Of a stretch of 64,000 nucleotides of DNA, positions 1-9,844 are shown piece by piece (position 1 is the stretch's first letter; every line of letters begins with the position of its first letter). This DNA is from Linum tenue. Lineage: Eukaryota > Streptophyta > Magnoliopsida > Malpighiales > Linaceae. The stretch covers positions 10,352,339-10,416,338 of the forward strand of contig CAMGYJ010000002.1 in assembly GCA_946122785.1 (NCBI GenBank), read 5' to 3'. The notes beneath the pieces are model-generated. The model ran no database searches, had not been told where the DNA came from, and saw only the letters and a list, made by a program, of their open reading frames with translations. Made by a program: the position numbers and the translations under genes.

Positions 1-1591
1 TAAGAGGACTAAGCTGAGATAACTTCAGGAACGATGGGTGACCAAGCCGGGCATGCCACAGATCACTCGAAACTCCTGCTGCCTGAGTCACGGCATGGGC
101 TTGAACCTGCCTGCAGCCAAATAAACGCAGATAGTAGAGACCCTCACGGAGTTCCCCCTTCCCAATCACGCTCTTCGAGTGTAAGTCCTGAATTATGCAG
201 AAATCACTCAGAAAAATTAAAGCCACACGATGATCCTGACAAAGACGGCTGACAGACAACAGATTACAACGAAATTCGGGGACATGAAGTACGCGCCCCA
301 AAGTAAAACCAGCAGCAAGATCAACAGAACCAATACGTGTAACCGGGATACTTGCCCCATTGGGAATGCGAACCGGAGGACTATGTCGCTCAGAATCATA
401 CGACGTAAACAGAGATGAATTCATGGCTATATGTTCGTTACACCCAGAGTCAATAAGCCACTCAGGTTCAGAAGAGAACGAATACGTACCAGCCATGTTG
501 CTAACCGGGGCAGCAGAGCCCATGAGATTACCTCCGAAAAATTGCTTTAGCTGCTCTAATTGCTGAACAGTAAAGCCGGCCACGGGACTAGATTCAGCCT
601 CGGTTTGGGCTGCACGGGGCTCGCGACTCCTGCCACCATCACGATCCCGATCACGGCGACGAGGCGGCTGATCAGTTCCTTTGTCACGGGAGGGCCATCC
701 AATCAGCTCAAAGCAAGACTCCTTTAGATGGCCATTTTTGCGGCAGTGGGTGCAGTGAAGTTTGCCGCGTTCACCCGAGGATCGATCCCGGCCACCACAG
801 CGTGTGTTGTTGCTGTCTTTGTCGGCTTCTCCTTGTGCCGCAAAGGCCGCGGCTTCCGGAGCAGGGCGCCGATTCTGTGTGAGAGACCGTTGCTGCTCGT
901 CGTTGTAGACGATCCGAAAAGCTTCAGGGAGCGTCGGGGTAGGGGTCATAGAGAGGATCTGGCTTCGTACCGTGGCGAATGTCTCGTCGAGACCCAGAAG
1001 AAAATCCAGCAAGCGAAGACTTTCGTTCTGGTCACGGCTGCGTCGGCCACAAGAACACAGCGGCGGGGGTAGGATGGACTGAGTTTCTTCCCAGACCCGG
1101 CGAAGCTGCGTGTAAAAGTTGGACACTGTCTGCTTTTCTTGCTGCAAGAGGCTCACATGACGACGAAGTTCATAGGCCCTAGTAAGATTACCTTTACTGA
1201 AGCGGTCACGGAGGTCGTCCCATATCTCCTGAGCTGTCTTCGCATGCATCACACTGCTGCGAATTTCGGAGTCCATGGCTGTGCGAAGCCACCCCTTTAC
1301 AAGGGCATCACAGCGCACCCATTGGTTGATCTCAGGAGCGCTGGCTGTTGGTCGAGGCATGCTGCCATCGACGAAACCGATCTTGTGCTTCGTAACAAGG
1401 GCATCGGTCATCTCCAACACCCATTCACCATAGTTGGAAGGCGTCAAGAGACTGCTGACGTGCAAATGTCCAGTGTTGTCCGATTGATGGATGAACAAAG
1501 GACTTAGAGGATCGGGGCTGTAGCCACTCGAAGTGCCGGACTTGGACGGCGGCGTGGACTCGAGGTAGGAGGAATCATCATCTCCAGCCAT
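1..1591 (-). CDS. Copia retrotransposon gag-pol polyprotein, N-terminal part (runs off the window)
   Basis: Read on the minus strand from the ATG at 1591, the frame stays open to base 1, about 530 codons, and continues outside the window. Order of domains: a Copia-type gag N-terminus (residues about 30-70, with a YGEW motif), a UBN2-like gag region with WDDLRDRF near 125, a CCHC zinc knuckle (CTHCRKNGHLKESC) near 280, a retropepsin active site IDSG near 380, and the start of the pre-integrase zinc-binding region (LWHARLGHPS) near 515. This is the standard Copia order. The protein would package and process the element's RNA; integrase and reverse transcriptase must lie left of base 1. I saw no stop or frameshift, so the element may be fairly young. 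It lies directly downstream of its own LTR and primer-binding site. Confidence 0.93.
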   Translation of the reverse strand, partial: MAGDDDSSYLESTPPSKSGTSSGYSPDPLSPLFIHQSDNTGHLHVSSLLTPSNYGEWVLEMTDALVTKHKIGFVDGSMPRPTASAPEINQWVRCDALVKGWLRTAMDSEIRSSVMHAKTAQEIWDDLRDRFSKGNLTRAYELRRHVSLLQQEKQTVSNFYTQLRRVWEETQSILPPPLCSCGRRSRDQNESLRLLDFLLGLDETFATVRSQILSMTPTPTLPEAFRIVYNDEQQRSLTQNRRPAPEAAAFAAQGEADKDSNNTRCGGRDRSSGERGKLHCTHCRKNGHLKESCFELIGWPSRDKGTDQPPRRRDRDRDGGRSREPRAAQTEAESSPVAGFTVQQLEQLKQFFGGNLMGSAAPVSNMAGTYSFSSEPEWLIDSGCNEHIAMNSSLFTSYDSERHSPPVRIPNGASIPVTRIGSVDLAAGFTLGRVLHVPEFRCNLLSVSRLCQDHRVALIFLSDFCIIQDLHSKSVIGKGELREGLYYLRLFGCRQVQAHAVTQAAGVSSDLWHARLGHPSFLKLSQLSPL

Positions 1592-1619
1592 GGTCGAACT
1601 TCAAAGATCGAGCTTCACA

Positions 1620-1631
1620 GCTCTGATACCA
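1620..1631 (-). promoter_or_regulatory. Primer-binding site of the minus-strand Copia element
   Basis: The minus strand reads TGGTATCAGAGC, complementary to the 3' end of initiator tRNA-Met, the usual primer of plant Copia elements. It directly abuts the LTR end (CTTTACA) and lies 28 bases before the gag ATG. Confidence 0.93.
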
Positions 1632-1891
1632 TGTAAAGTTTGTTAAGTGCGGAAACGTAAAAGACAAGTGTTTACGTGGTATCCCCGATATACGGGACTA
1701 GTCCACGGGAGAGAGGAGTCTCTCCAGCTGTAGTTCTTATTATTTCGTTAATTGTTCATGGCCAATGGCCTTACAATATATACCCTGTTACAATCATCTA
1801 GGGTTTGCTCCTCACAAGGAGAAGAACGGAGATGCGGCTGAACAGTAGAATGGGCCGTGTAGTGGCTGTGATGGACCAGGCTCGTCTAATA
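1632..1891 (-). repeat. 5' LTR of the minus-strand Copia element
   Basis: The inner edge is exact because it abuts the primer-binding site and ends in ACA. The outer edge near 1891 is an estimate: the minus strand there reads TATTAGACGAGCC, where an LTR would normally start TG, so one base may have mutated. The other LTR is outside the window, so no target-site duplication can be tested. Confidence 0.75.
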
Positions 1892-2433
1892 GATAATTAT
1901 AGGAAATTAATTAATCAACTTTTTTTCTCTGAAGAACAATAATAAGAACCAACTTAAAACCCTTTTCGTGGCCAGCTGTTTGCTTTCGGACCCTCTTGGA
2001 GATAAGTCCACCAAATGTAAGTAATCATTATGTGCCCGAATCACTCCATTGCGTTTTATCAAAAGAAGGCCAGCTTAATGTGACGAGCAATTGAAAATGT
2101 GCACATAGTGTTCAAAAAAAGATTCTAAGACACCATTAAAACGTAAAGAGAGGATGTCTGACTTGGAGATTTTCAATATATTTGTATGACTCGGATTTTT
2201 CACAAATTAAACATTCAAACCAATTTTTTCGATCTATAACATCGCGACCTCGATTATGGATCAAAGTTATGAAACTGGCCAAACTCGAGACGTGTCACGT
2301 CACTGCCAAATCAGCACTTAGGTTACCCAATTCGCCTACTTTCCCTTCACCCTCCCGTTTTTATTATAGATTATTGTAGATGATTGTCAAAATCATTCAA
2401 CCTCCAAACAGTGATGACAATTTCTGACCTAAC
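1892..2433. other. Intergenic sequence, nothing recognised
   Basis: AT-rich sequence between two LTR elements. I see no coding frame with family resemblance, no RNA gene and no inverted repeats. Confidence 0.6.
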
Positions 2434-2438
2434 CTGCT

Positions 2439-2493
2439 TGATGAGTACGCGTTTCGGCCACCTAGGACATTAAGCTATTTTCCATTATTATTA

Positions 2494-2536
<43 letters not shown>

Positions 2537-2785
2537 GTTATTGTTAATTTAAGATATTCTTTTGGTTATTTAGGATTATTATTTCTTGTTAAGGAAGTAA
2601 TCGGTTAGGAGTTGGTCTAGGATTAGTTTACCTTGTTTGGGAGGGAAAGGGTTTGTAGGATTATTCCTATAAATATGTACTTTGTCTCTACGTTTTAATC
2701 AGTCAAAAGAAGAATAAATCAGTATTTCAGTTTATTTTAGTTTTAGTTTGTACGATTACGCGATGGACGAACCGATCGTCCACCA
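2439..2785 (+). repeat. 5' LTR of the protease-only element
   Basis: Begins TGATGAGTACGCG and ends CCACCA. It is 32 bp longer than the 3' LTR because of an expanded ATT microsatellite at about 2484-2536. The last 120 bases hold a CCTATAAATATG box near 2668, a likely promoter. Confidence 0.92.
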
Positions 2786-2787
2786 AT

Positions 2788-2801
2788 TGGTATCAGAGCC
2801 T
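2788..2801 (+). promoter_or_regulatory. Primer-binding site (tRNA-Met type)
   Basis: TGGTATCAGAGCCT begins two bases after the 5' LTR and matches the initiator tRNA-Met 3' end. Confidence 0.9.
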
Positions 2802-2898
2802 GGTTCGACGGAACCGAGCTCTTACCAGCTCCCAGGGCAGACATCAACCACCAACGTCGGGAAGAGGTCCGCGCGCAACCACGATCCGCAAAGACAAG

Positions 2899-3852
2899 GT
2901 GGATGGATCGCCTACCGAGGCGCCACCAACGAAGAAGCTAACTGTAGCTTCGCCATTCGAGATCCACCAACCGCCTGACGCCGAGATCTCGGTCACGGGT
3001 CTTACGGGAGTTTACAATGCTGCCATCATTCGCCTTGACGCCACCATCCATAAAAAACCTATGGCTACCCTAGCCGGTAGATCTTCGACCCACAATTTCA
3101 TCAATACCGACATTGCTAAGGGTTTAGGCTTGCAAGCTAAACCAATCTCTCCGTTCAAGGTCAAGGTACGGATTGGGAAAATCTTGGTATGTGACCGATT
3201 TTACAAGGTCGTCCCGATTGACATACAAGGGGTACAGTTTGATGTAGACTTGTATGAATTGCCAGATTGCGGAACTGAAGTCGTCCTCGGCATGCAGTGG
3301 TTCCGGCAACTAAGATATGCATGGATATATTGGGACAAGTCGTTCGTGAGTTTCATGAATGAAGAGGTCGAGGTCAAGTTGCAAGGCTCTCCCATGAAGA
3401 GGGTTGAGGACTTTGGAAGGGCCCACCGAGAACAGGACTGGTGGAATCACCAAGGAAACTCGGTGAAGACCACATCACCGGCGACCATGGCCGCCAAGGA
3501 AGACTTCAATCGTGAAGCCGTTGCTGACGAGAAGCTAGCTCCAGTGCCTCCACCAGCGACAATTGCGGAAGATGATGTCGCCTTCTCATGCCACAAGCCA
3601 GAGGTACCGGCCGCCCTATCATTTGCTATTCATGGCTTGGTTGATGCCGTGTCCCACATCAAAGACGTTGCCGCCATCCGTCTTGAAGGGGGGAGGCGTT
3701 TCCTTCGAGGGAAGAACGAGAAAACTGAAGTTGGAGGAGTTAAAGGATTCGTTCACGTCCCTGAGCCCAATTGGAAACGTCGTAAAAGAACAGTCCCTAT
3801 CTTCGTTGTCGACCACAAGTGGGAAAGCTTCTTCGTCATCGATCCGGGCTGA
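2899..3852 (+). pseudogene. Gypsy-type retropepsin (RVP_2) remnant, catalytic triad lost
   Basis: An open frame of 317 codons. Residues about 30-160 match the retropepsin-like region of plant Gypsy polyproteins: GVYNAAIIRLDATI, then STHNFI, then VVLGMQWFRQL. In active relatives the sequence before STHNFI reads Asp-Ser-Gly; here it reads AGRSS, so the catalytic Asp is missing. There is no in-frame ATG before about 3061, although the frame stays open back to the primer-binding site, so translation from a normal start is doubtful. The 3' part is charged and unrecognised. The following sequence runs straight into the purine tract, as in full Gypsy elements, suggesting that gag and most of pol were deleted from a full-length ancestor. 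Confidence 0.8.
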
Positions 3853-3886
3853 GACATTGCTTGAACTTCGGGGACGAAGTTCTTCG

Positions 3887-3897
3887 AAGGGGGGAGG
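3887..3897 (+). other. Polypurine tract
   Basis: AAGGGGGGAGG lies immediately before the 3' LTR and is the expected plus-strand primer for reverse transcription. Confidence 0.88.
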
Positions 3898-3899
3898 TT

Positions 3900-4214
3900 T
3901 GGTGAGTACACGTTTCGGCCACCTAGGACATTAAGCTATTTTCCATTATTATTATTATTGTTATTGTTATTGTTAATTTAGGATATTTTTTTGGTTATTT
4001 AGGATTATTATTTCTTGTTAAGGAAGTAATCGGTTAGGAGTTGGTCTAGGATTAGTTTACCTTGTTTGGGAGGGAAAGGGGTTGTAGGATTATTCCTATA
4101 AATATGTACTTTGTCTCTACGTTTTAATCAGTCAAAAGAAGAATAAATCAGTATTTCAGTTTATTTTAGTTTTAGTTCGTACGATTACGCGATGGACGAA
4201 CCGATCGTCCATCA
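3900..4214 (+). repeat. 3' LTR of the protease-only element
   Basis: Begins TGGTGAGTACACG and ends CCATCA; it matches the 5' LTR throughout except for a shorter ATT run and a few substitutions. It is followed at once by the duplicated CTGCT. Confidence 0.92.
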
Positions 4215-4219
4215 CTGCT

Positions 4220-4563
4220 CGATCCGACCTTTTTAGAATGGGTATTACCAGACCCGTAGTAGAATGAGACGCGGTATGGATACTACATCTTACATTCCCC
4301 CATCTCGTCCTGTTCTTGAATCGTTCTATCATGATTTTCATCCATATCTACTTATATTTCTCCTTTTTTATTTTTCTAAAACCATATTTTTATCCAAGTA
4401 AATTTTAAGACTCCAATTTCAAATATTTACCTAAAAACACAATTTGAGATATTCACATTACACATAAATACGAGATTTTTCCAGAAATAGCACCTTTTAA
4501 AAAAAATTACAAAAATAGCACCCAGCCGAAAAAATTTACACTAATAGCACCCTTTTTTTATGG
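4220..4563. other. Non-coding stretch with repeated AATAGCACC words
   Basis: No gene seen. Between 4487 and 4550 the word AATAGCACC occurs three times at 30-40-bp spacing. This resembles the terminal-repeat style of the Mutator-like elements elsewhere in the window and may be the left end of the transposase element at 5002-7916, but I found no matching right end. Confidence 0.4.
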
Positions 4564-4786
4564 ACCGCACCTCTAAGGTGCGGTTTATAATCCTGGACCA
4601 AAACCGCATCTTGGAGATGCGGTTTCAGGGCTGACCTACAGAAACCGCGTTGCCGAGGTGCGGTTTTGCCACACAAACCGCACCTTGGAGGTGCGGTTTT
4701 GGTCAATTATTTTCCGACATGCCATGCAGAATAACATACGTGGGTCTGCAAGGCAGACGAAAACCGCACCTCTAAGGTGCGGTTTT
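4564..4786. repeat. Array of five short palindromes (AACCGCACC...GGTGCGGTT type)
   Basis: Five near-perfect hairpins of 22-27 bp lie at 4564-4585, 4601-4625, 4642-4667, 4675-4700 and 4760-4786, separated by 7-60 bases. Arms read roughly AACCGCACCT and AGGTGCGGTT. They sit 200-440 bp upstream of the Mutator-like transposase start. Subterminal repeats that bind transposase are known in other DNA transposons; that role here is an inference. Confidence 0.85.
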
Positions 4787-5001
4787 CATCTGTGATTTTG
4801 CCCATAAAAGACTTCCCGGAAAACCTCTTCTCTTCACACCTCTCCTTCTTTCTCCCTTTTCAATTTTCTGTTGTATCTCTATATTTCTTTAGTGGTTTTG
4901 CGATTAACGTTAACTCGTAAGTTTATTTTGTATTACTTTTTATTGTTATTTTTGATTTGTTATTTTTGTGATATTAACTGAACTACGTTTTTTTTTTGCA
5001 G

Positions 5002-7916
5002 ATGGCATTCCAAAAGTTCACGCTTGGCTTACGGTGGAATGGTTACACGGAAGAGACCGGAAAGGGGGTCACCTACGTCGGTGGCAATTTTCAGAAGATA
5101 AAGGTCGCTACCAGACCGCTGCTTGAAGACCTCCATCAAATGTGCACTAACGTTACTTGCATGGATGGCACGAGAAGAGTTGATCGTATGGTGTACCGAT
5201 ATCCAAATAGAGAAAGTGGGTCATTGTGGCATGAGGAATATCTCATAACCACTCAGGATGAGGTAGATGCCATGCTCGAATTCTTGAGGTCCAACAATCT
5301 TTCCAGAGCCGAGATGTTCGTTTACACCGAGCCGGTCGTACGCGTTGGAGGTCATTCTCGACACGGTCAAACATCTAGTATCCATGGTGGAGGTGAATTA
5401 TATGGCGATCATCCCTACCAAAGTTACCATGATCCTCATTCCTATTTTCAGTACCAAGAGCAAGGTGAAGGTCATCATCAATCTTTCTCGTCATATGAAG
5501 AAGAAGTTCAACCGGACCTCCCCAACCAACCTCAGTACAACTTCCAATCAGGCAGCGGTAGTTTTCACAACTACCATTATGGAGCTGATGAAGGTGCCTT
5601 TCATGAGCTGGATCAGATGGAAGATGCCCTGCCAGCACCAGTCAGTGACCCCTCCGATGAAGAAGGAGAGAACAACGTCAGTGCAGACAGCTCCGACCCT
5701 CTTGAAGGTGTTGACGATTCAGGACCAGAGTCAGACTCAGCTAATGATGATGAGGTGGCTCGTGACTGTGTACCAGTCCCCTACTACAATCACATTCCAG
5801 ATGACAATTGGATGGTCGACAGCGACATTTTAGACTGAAGCAATGACTCGGCATTTTGAATGACACACAACTCATTCCAACACTAAAAGGCTCATAGTCA
5901 GATGTCGTAATCATCACGAGGGGTGCAATGTTAGGATTCGGGCCATCAACAGCAAGAGACACGGCCACTAGGTCATATCCCGTGCGGTGAACACACACAC
6001 ACATGTGTGTCATCTATAACTTCCCAAGGCCAACGACAGTTGAAATCCAGGGTGGTTGCTGCGGCTATCAAGCATCTAATTGAGCAAGATCCGGACCTGA
6101 AGGTGAAAGTCATAATCGCTGACATTGCAAGTCGTTATGGTTATATGATTAACTATAAGAAGGCGTGGCATGGAAAGCAGAAAGCTCTGGCCACCGTCTT
6201 TGGTGATTGGGAAGAATCATATGCATTCCTTCCCAAGTTAATTTTGTCATTGGAGACGTCTAACCTTGGCGCTGTTTTCTCCCCTCGATACCAAGATGAA
6301 GAGATACAACAAACGCCATTTCAGACGACTTTTTTGGGCATTCAAGCCATCTATTGATGGTTTTGGCTTATGTGTCCATGTGATCCAAGTGGATGGTACA
6401 TTCCTTACTGGCAAGTACAAGGGCACTCTCCTGATTGCCAGTGGGGCGGATGCAAACAGACAAGTCTTTCCTTTAGCCTTCGCCATTGTTGAGGGAGAGA
6501 ATGCTGATAGCTATAAATGGTTTTTCCGGCAAATTCAGCTCCACGTCACTAGGAGGACGAACCTGACAATAATCTCTGATCGGCATGCCGACATTAGAGC
6601 TGCCATCTTAGGTTTAGATACAGCCTGGAAGTGGTCCCAAAGGTGGTGCATACGACACTTCAAGAGCAACTGGAACCATCATTTCAAGCGGAAGAAGCTT
6701 GCTGATAATTTGTGGTGGATTGGTAAGTTCTCTATTAGCCGTTTAATTTTGTCAGCTAACAATATCTTGTAATCAGGAGAGTGGTGCACTTGTTAGACTC
6801 TTTCTAAAGAGATGCATGCCTAAGGAAATGGGGTTTTAAGCGATTATCATGGTGTTTCCATTTCCTGGGAAAATCGAGTTTTAAGCGATCTTCGGATCCC
6901 CCCTTTTTCTGTCAAACAGGCTGTGTTTCTAAAGAGATGTATACCTCTCCTAAGAGTCTAACGAGAGTACCTCCGGGTTGTTCAAATTGTACTAAACTGC
7001 CGAAAATTGACTAATGTACTACTTTTCTGTGTCTTCCTCAGCGGTTGCCTACCAAGAGAAATTTTTTTTGGAGAAGATGCAGAAGATGTGCGAGTTATGC
7101 CCTGAAGGGGCACAGTGGCTGGATGGACACGACCTATCCATGTGGACATTTCATAAAGATGGAGGGACAAGATGGGGTATTGCCACAACGAACTCAGGTG
7201 AGAGTATCAACTCTGTCTACAAGGCCGTTCGTGCACTGCCAATCTCTGCCATTGTGGAGATGAATTTTTGGAAAACGAATGCATGGTTCGTCAACCGACT
7301 ACACTGAGCAAGGACAAATGAGGCACAGGGAAAGGTCCATGCCTATAAATTCATGGAAGTAATGGAGAATGACAATCGCAAGAGCATTCGACATAGTGTA
7401 ACCGTTATGAATCGGGCAAATGGCGAGTATAGCGTGACGACCGGAGATCGGGAGGATGGTAGACGGGGCCACCGCCATGAAGTTTTGGTCAATTTCAGGA
7501 CAAAAGTTGGTGAGTGCTCATGCCAGAAGTATCAGGGGAGAGGGTGGCCTTGTTCTCATGCAATGGCTGTAATTAAAAACAGGAGCAAAGACCCCCGTCA
7601 CTTCGTTAGTCCATTCTTCAATATCGATTCACTCAAAAACACCTATGGACGGAGTTTCCCTGCATTGCCTGATGAAGCTTATTGGCCGTTGTACGAAGGA
7701 AATTTGATCATCACGCCGTTCGGACAGAGGCGTGAACCGGGTCGCCCGAGGAAAAAGAGAATTCAGAACGAAATGGATCAAAGTGGAAGACCACCACGAG
7801 GCCCAAGACGATGTTCAATATGCAAAGTTCCAGGACATGATAAACGAAGGTGTCCAGGACCGATTGGTCCGCAAAATCCGGGTCCTGATGTGGCGGACTC
7901 AGCTAATACGACATAG
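5002..7916 (+). pseudogene. Mutator-like (MuDR/MULE) transposase, degraded
   Basis: Blocks in order: N-terminal MULE region with an acidic linker, open from ATG 5002 to a stop at 5838; a damaged stretch around 5839-6010 where the expected Cys/His core is broken by frameshifts; a region ending at 6357; the MULE catalytic block at 6266-6722 with the first Asp in QVDGTF (near 6392), the second in SDRHAD (near 6578), and the WCIRHF motif; an intron with GT-AG ends and matching phase at 6723-7041; then the C-terminal half with a SWIM zinc finger (CSC...CSH, about 7515-7560) and a CCHC knuckle (CSICKVPGHDKRRC, about 7815-7856). A TGA at 7305-7307 interrupts that half in frame. At least one further shift lies near 6290-6340. 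The family excises and inserts DNA, making 9-bp target duplications. This copy is inactive. Confidence 0.9.
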
Positions 7917-8004
7917 TTTGTGATTATCATTCTTCAAGCTAGTTGAGATGACTTCTTTGGCAAGTAATTGTGAATTTTTTATTGAACGAATTTGGATAAT
8001 ATCA

Positions 8005-8900
8005 AGATAAGAGGAATAGTTCCAAGTACATAGAAATATAAACAAATTGAAACAACTTCAATTAAATAAACTAAGATAAGAGGAATAGTTCCAAGTACAT
8101 AGAAATAAGGGTTAATACCTTATTTTGGCCCGAACTATGACCATATAATCAACTTTGGCCCGTGGTTTCAGAAATTAATATCCTGGCCTCAACTATGCAG
8201 CATATAGACTCAATTGGCCCGCCACATAGTTTGACCGTCAATTTGAACGGTCAACTCTGTTGACCGTTAGTCAACATGCAATGGCATTGCCTAGTCAGCA
8301 TAAAAATCATTAAAAAAATTCAAATTCAAATTATTTTCCTAATTTCTATTATTTATCATTTTCCAATTAACCAAAAAAATGATATTCTAAAAATATAAAT
8401 AATTTTTTTGGGATATTTGAAAATGATAAATTTTATAAATTAACCAAAATTATCAAATTAAATTTTATAAATTTAAAAATTATGATATAAATTATATTTT
8501 TTTGGGATGTTTTAAAAATATAAAATAATTTGATACTTTTGGTTAATTTATAAAATTTATCGTTTTCAAATTATCTAAAAAATAAATTTATTTTATGTTT
8601 TTTATAATTTATTTTTGGTTAATTTGATAATAAATAATTTTTTTAATGATTTTTAGGCTGACTAGGCAATGACATGGCGTGTTGACTAACGGTCAACTCC
8701 GGTCAAACTATGTGTCGGGCCAATTGAGTCTATATACTGCATAGTTGAGGTCAGGATGTTAATTTTTGAAACCACGAGCCAAAGTTGATTATATGGTCAT
8801 AGTTCGGGCCAAAATAAGGTATTAACCCTAGAAATAAAAACAAATTGAAACAACTTCAATTAAATAAACTAAGATAAGAGGAATAGTTCCAAGTACATAT
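8005..8900. repeat. 69-bp tandem repeat, interrupted by a MITE
   Basis: Units beginning AGATAAGAGGAATAGTTCC occur at 8005, 8074 and 8872. The first two are exactly 69 bp apart. Removing the inserted 720-bp element and one 9-bp duplication copy puts the third exactly 69 bp after the second. Confidence 0.9.
8109..8828. mobile_element. Mutator-type MITE with long terminal inverted repeats
   Basis: The ends GGGTTAATACC and GGTATTAACCC are the start of inverted repeats extending about 180 bp inward (to around 8290 and from around 8655), flanked by the 9-bp duplication TAGAAATAA (8100-8108 and 8829-8837). Nine-bp duplications and long inverted repeats mark Mutator-like elements. The AT-rich core has no coding potential. 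Confidence 0.92.
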
Positions 8901-8926
8901 AATGAAAATTCAACCCCAAATACATC

Positions 8927-9844
8927 TCAAGAAAGTCCACGAGCTTCACCGGAACTGACGGTTTTCTTGCTCCTTGTACGACGGCTGACGGGAGTAACAA
9001 CAGGTGGTTGCGGTGGCAAGTTTCGAATGGCCGAGGTAGTGTGGCGCTCGTTGGTGCTGTGTCAGCGGGGAGGCGGCTCTTCCGGGGTCGAGCGGGGGAC
9101 ATCCGCGCTCATACGGCAAGGAGTAGGAGGCCACGGCTGATGAGGGCGAGTCAATGGGTTGAATTCGTGGGGCGCCGTCGTGGAAGAACCATCATGCCAA
9201 GTACCCGATGATGTTTGGCGGGGAGATGGGGAGTAGACCGGGCGGAAATCTTAGTATGTTTGGCGGGGAGATGGGGGGTAGACCGGGCAGGAATCGTAGT
9301 ATGTTTGGCGGGGATCATTGTATGAGATCGGGGTGGGATCATAAAGGGATTGATGGAGACTCGGAGGGGATTGATGGTAGGTCGAGCGGGGATCGTAGTA
9401 TGAGCTTGGGTGGGGATCGTTGTGGTAGGAGGGGCGGTGCTCTTGGGATGAACTCGATTAGGGAGCTTGGGAGGAACTCGGGCCGACACCTTGGGGGGAA
9501 CTCGGGCGGGGAGCTTGGGTGGAACTCGGGCCGGCACCATGTGTCACAACCAATGGGGGCGGCACTTTCCACGCCTAATATGGCGTTACGTCGGGCACGT
9601 TGGGCCTTTCTCGAACTCTCTTGCTCTTCTTTCTCTCGTATGGTGGTGGGGGATCGGGGACATCAACTTGTACCGGAGGTGGCGGGGGTGCGGGCATGGG
9701 CGGATATCTACGATGATCCCGACCCTGAGCTCTGATACAGTCAAGCAGACTGTTTGCCATCCTCCTAATGAAGCTCACATCTTCATTGCGCAACTCAACT
9801 CTCTCGGTGGTCATATCTTTGATCCGCTCACCCATATTACTCAT
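8927..9844 (-). pseudogene. Pro/Ser/Tyr-rich protein tail, pseudogene, probably transposon-derived
   Basis: One minus-strand frame from the ATG at 9844 reads through at least two in-frame stops (first TAG at 9575-9577) to a stop at 8927. It begins MSNMGERIKDMTTERVELRN, then a Pro-rich stretch, then repeated Tyr-Asn-Asp-Pro and Ser-Tyr-Tyr-Asp-Pro motifs, then an Arg/Pro-rich end. From memory this resembles the low-complexity C-terminal tails of transposon-linked plant mobile domain proteins, but the core domain is not present, so the link is weak. It is convergent with the Mutator-like transposase at 5002-7916, as the two genes of maize MuDR are. Confidence 0.45.

Larger units (their letters stand above)
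2439..4214 (+). mobile_element. Short non-autonomous LTR retrotransposon carrying only a protease domain
   Basis: A complete 1.78-kb LTR element. Two LTRs (2439-2785 and 3900-4214) flank a primer-binding site, a retropepsin-like frame and a purine-rich tract. The 5-bp target-site duplication CTGCT is present on both sides (2434-2438 and 4215-4219). Apart from ATT-repeat length, the LTRs differ at about seven of some 305 positions, so the insertion is fairly recent. There is no gag, reverse transcriptase, RNase H or integrase, so movement would need enzymes from a relative. The protease type and the sequence just before the purine tract look like Ty3/Gypsy. Confidence 0.92.

Noticed and set aside
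4564..4786. Regularly spaced palindromic repeats that look superficially like a CRISPR array
   Set aside because: The genome is a plant's, the spacers are irregular (7-60 bp), no cas genes exist, and the repeats are fully palindromic.
9208..9735. A Gly-rich plus-strand frame of 175 codons
   Set aside because: It is the antisense reading of the Pro/Tyr-rich minus-strand pseudogene.
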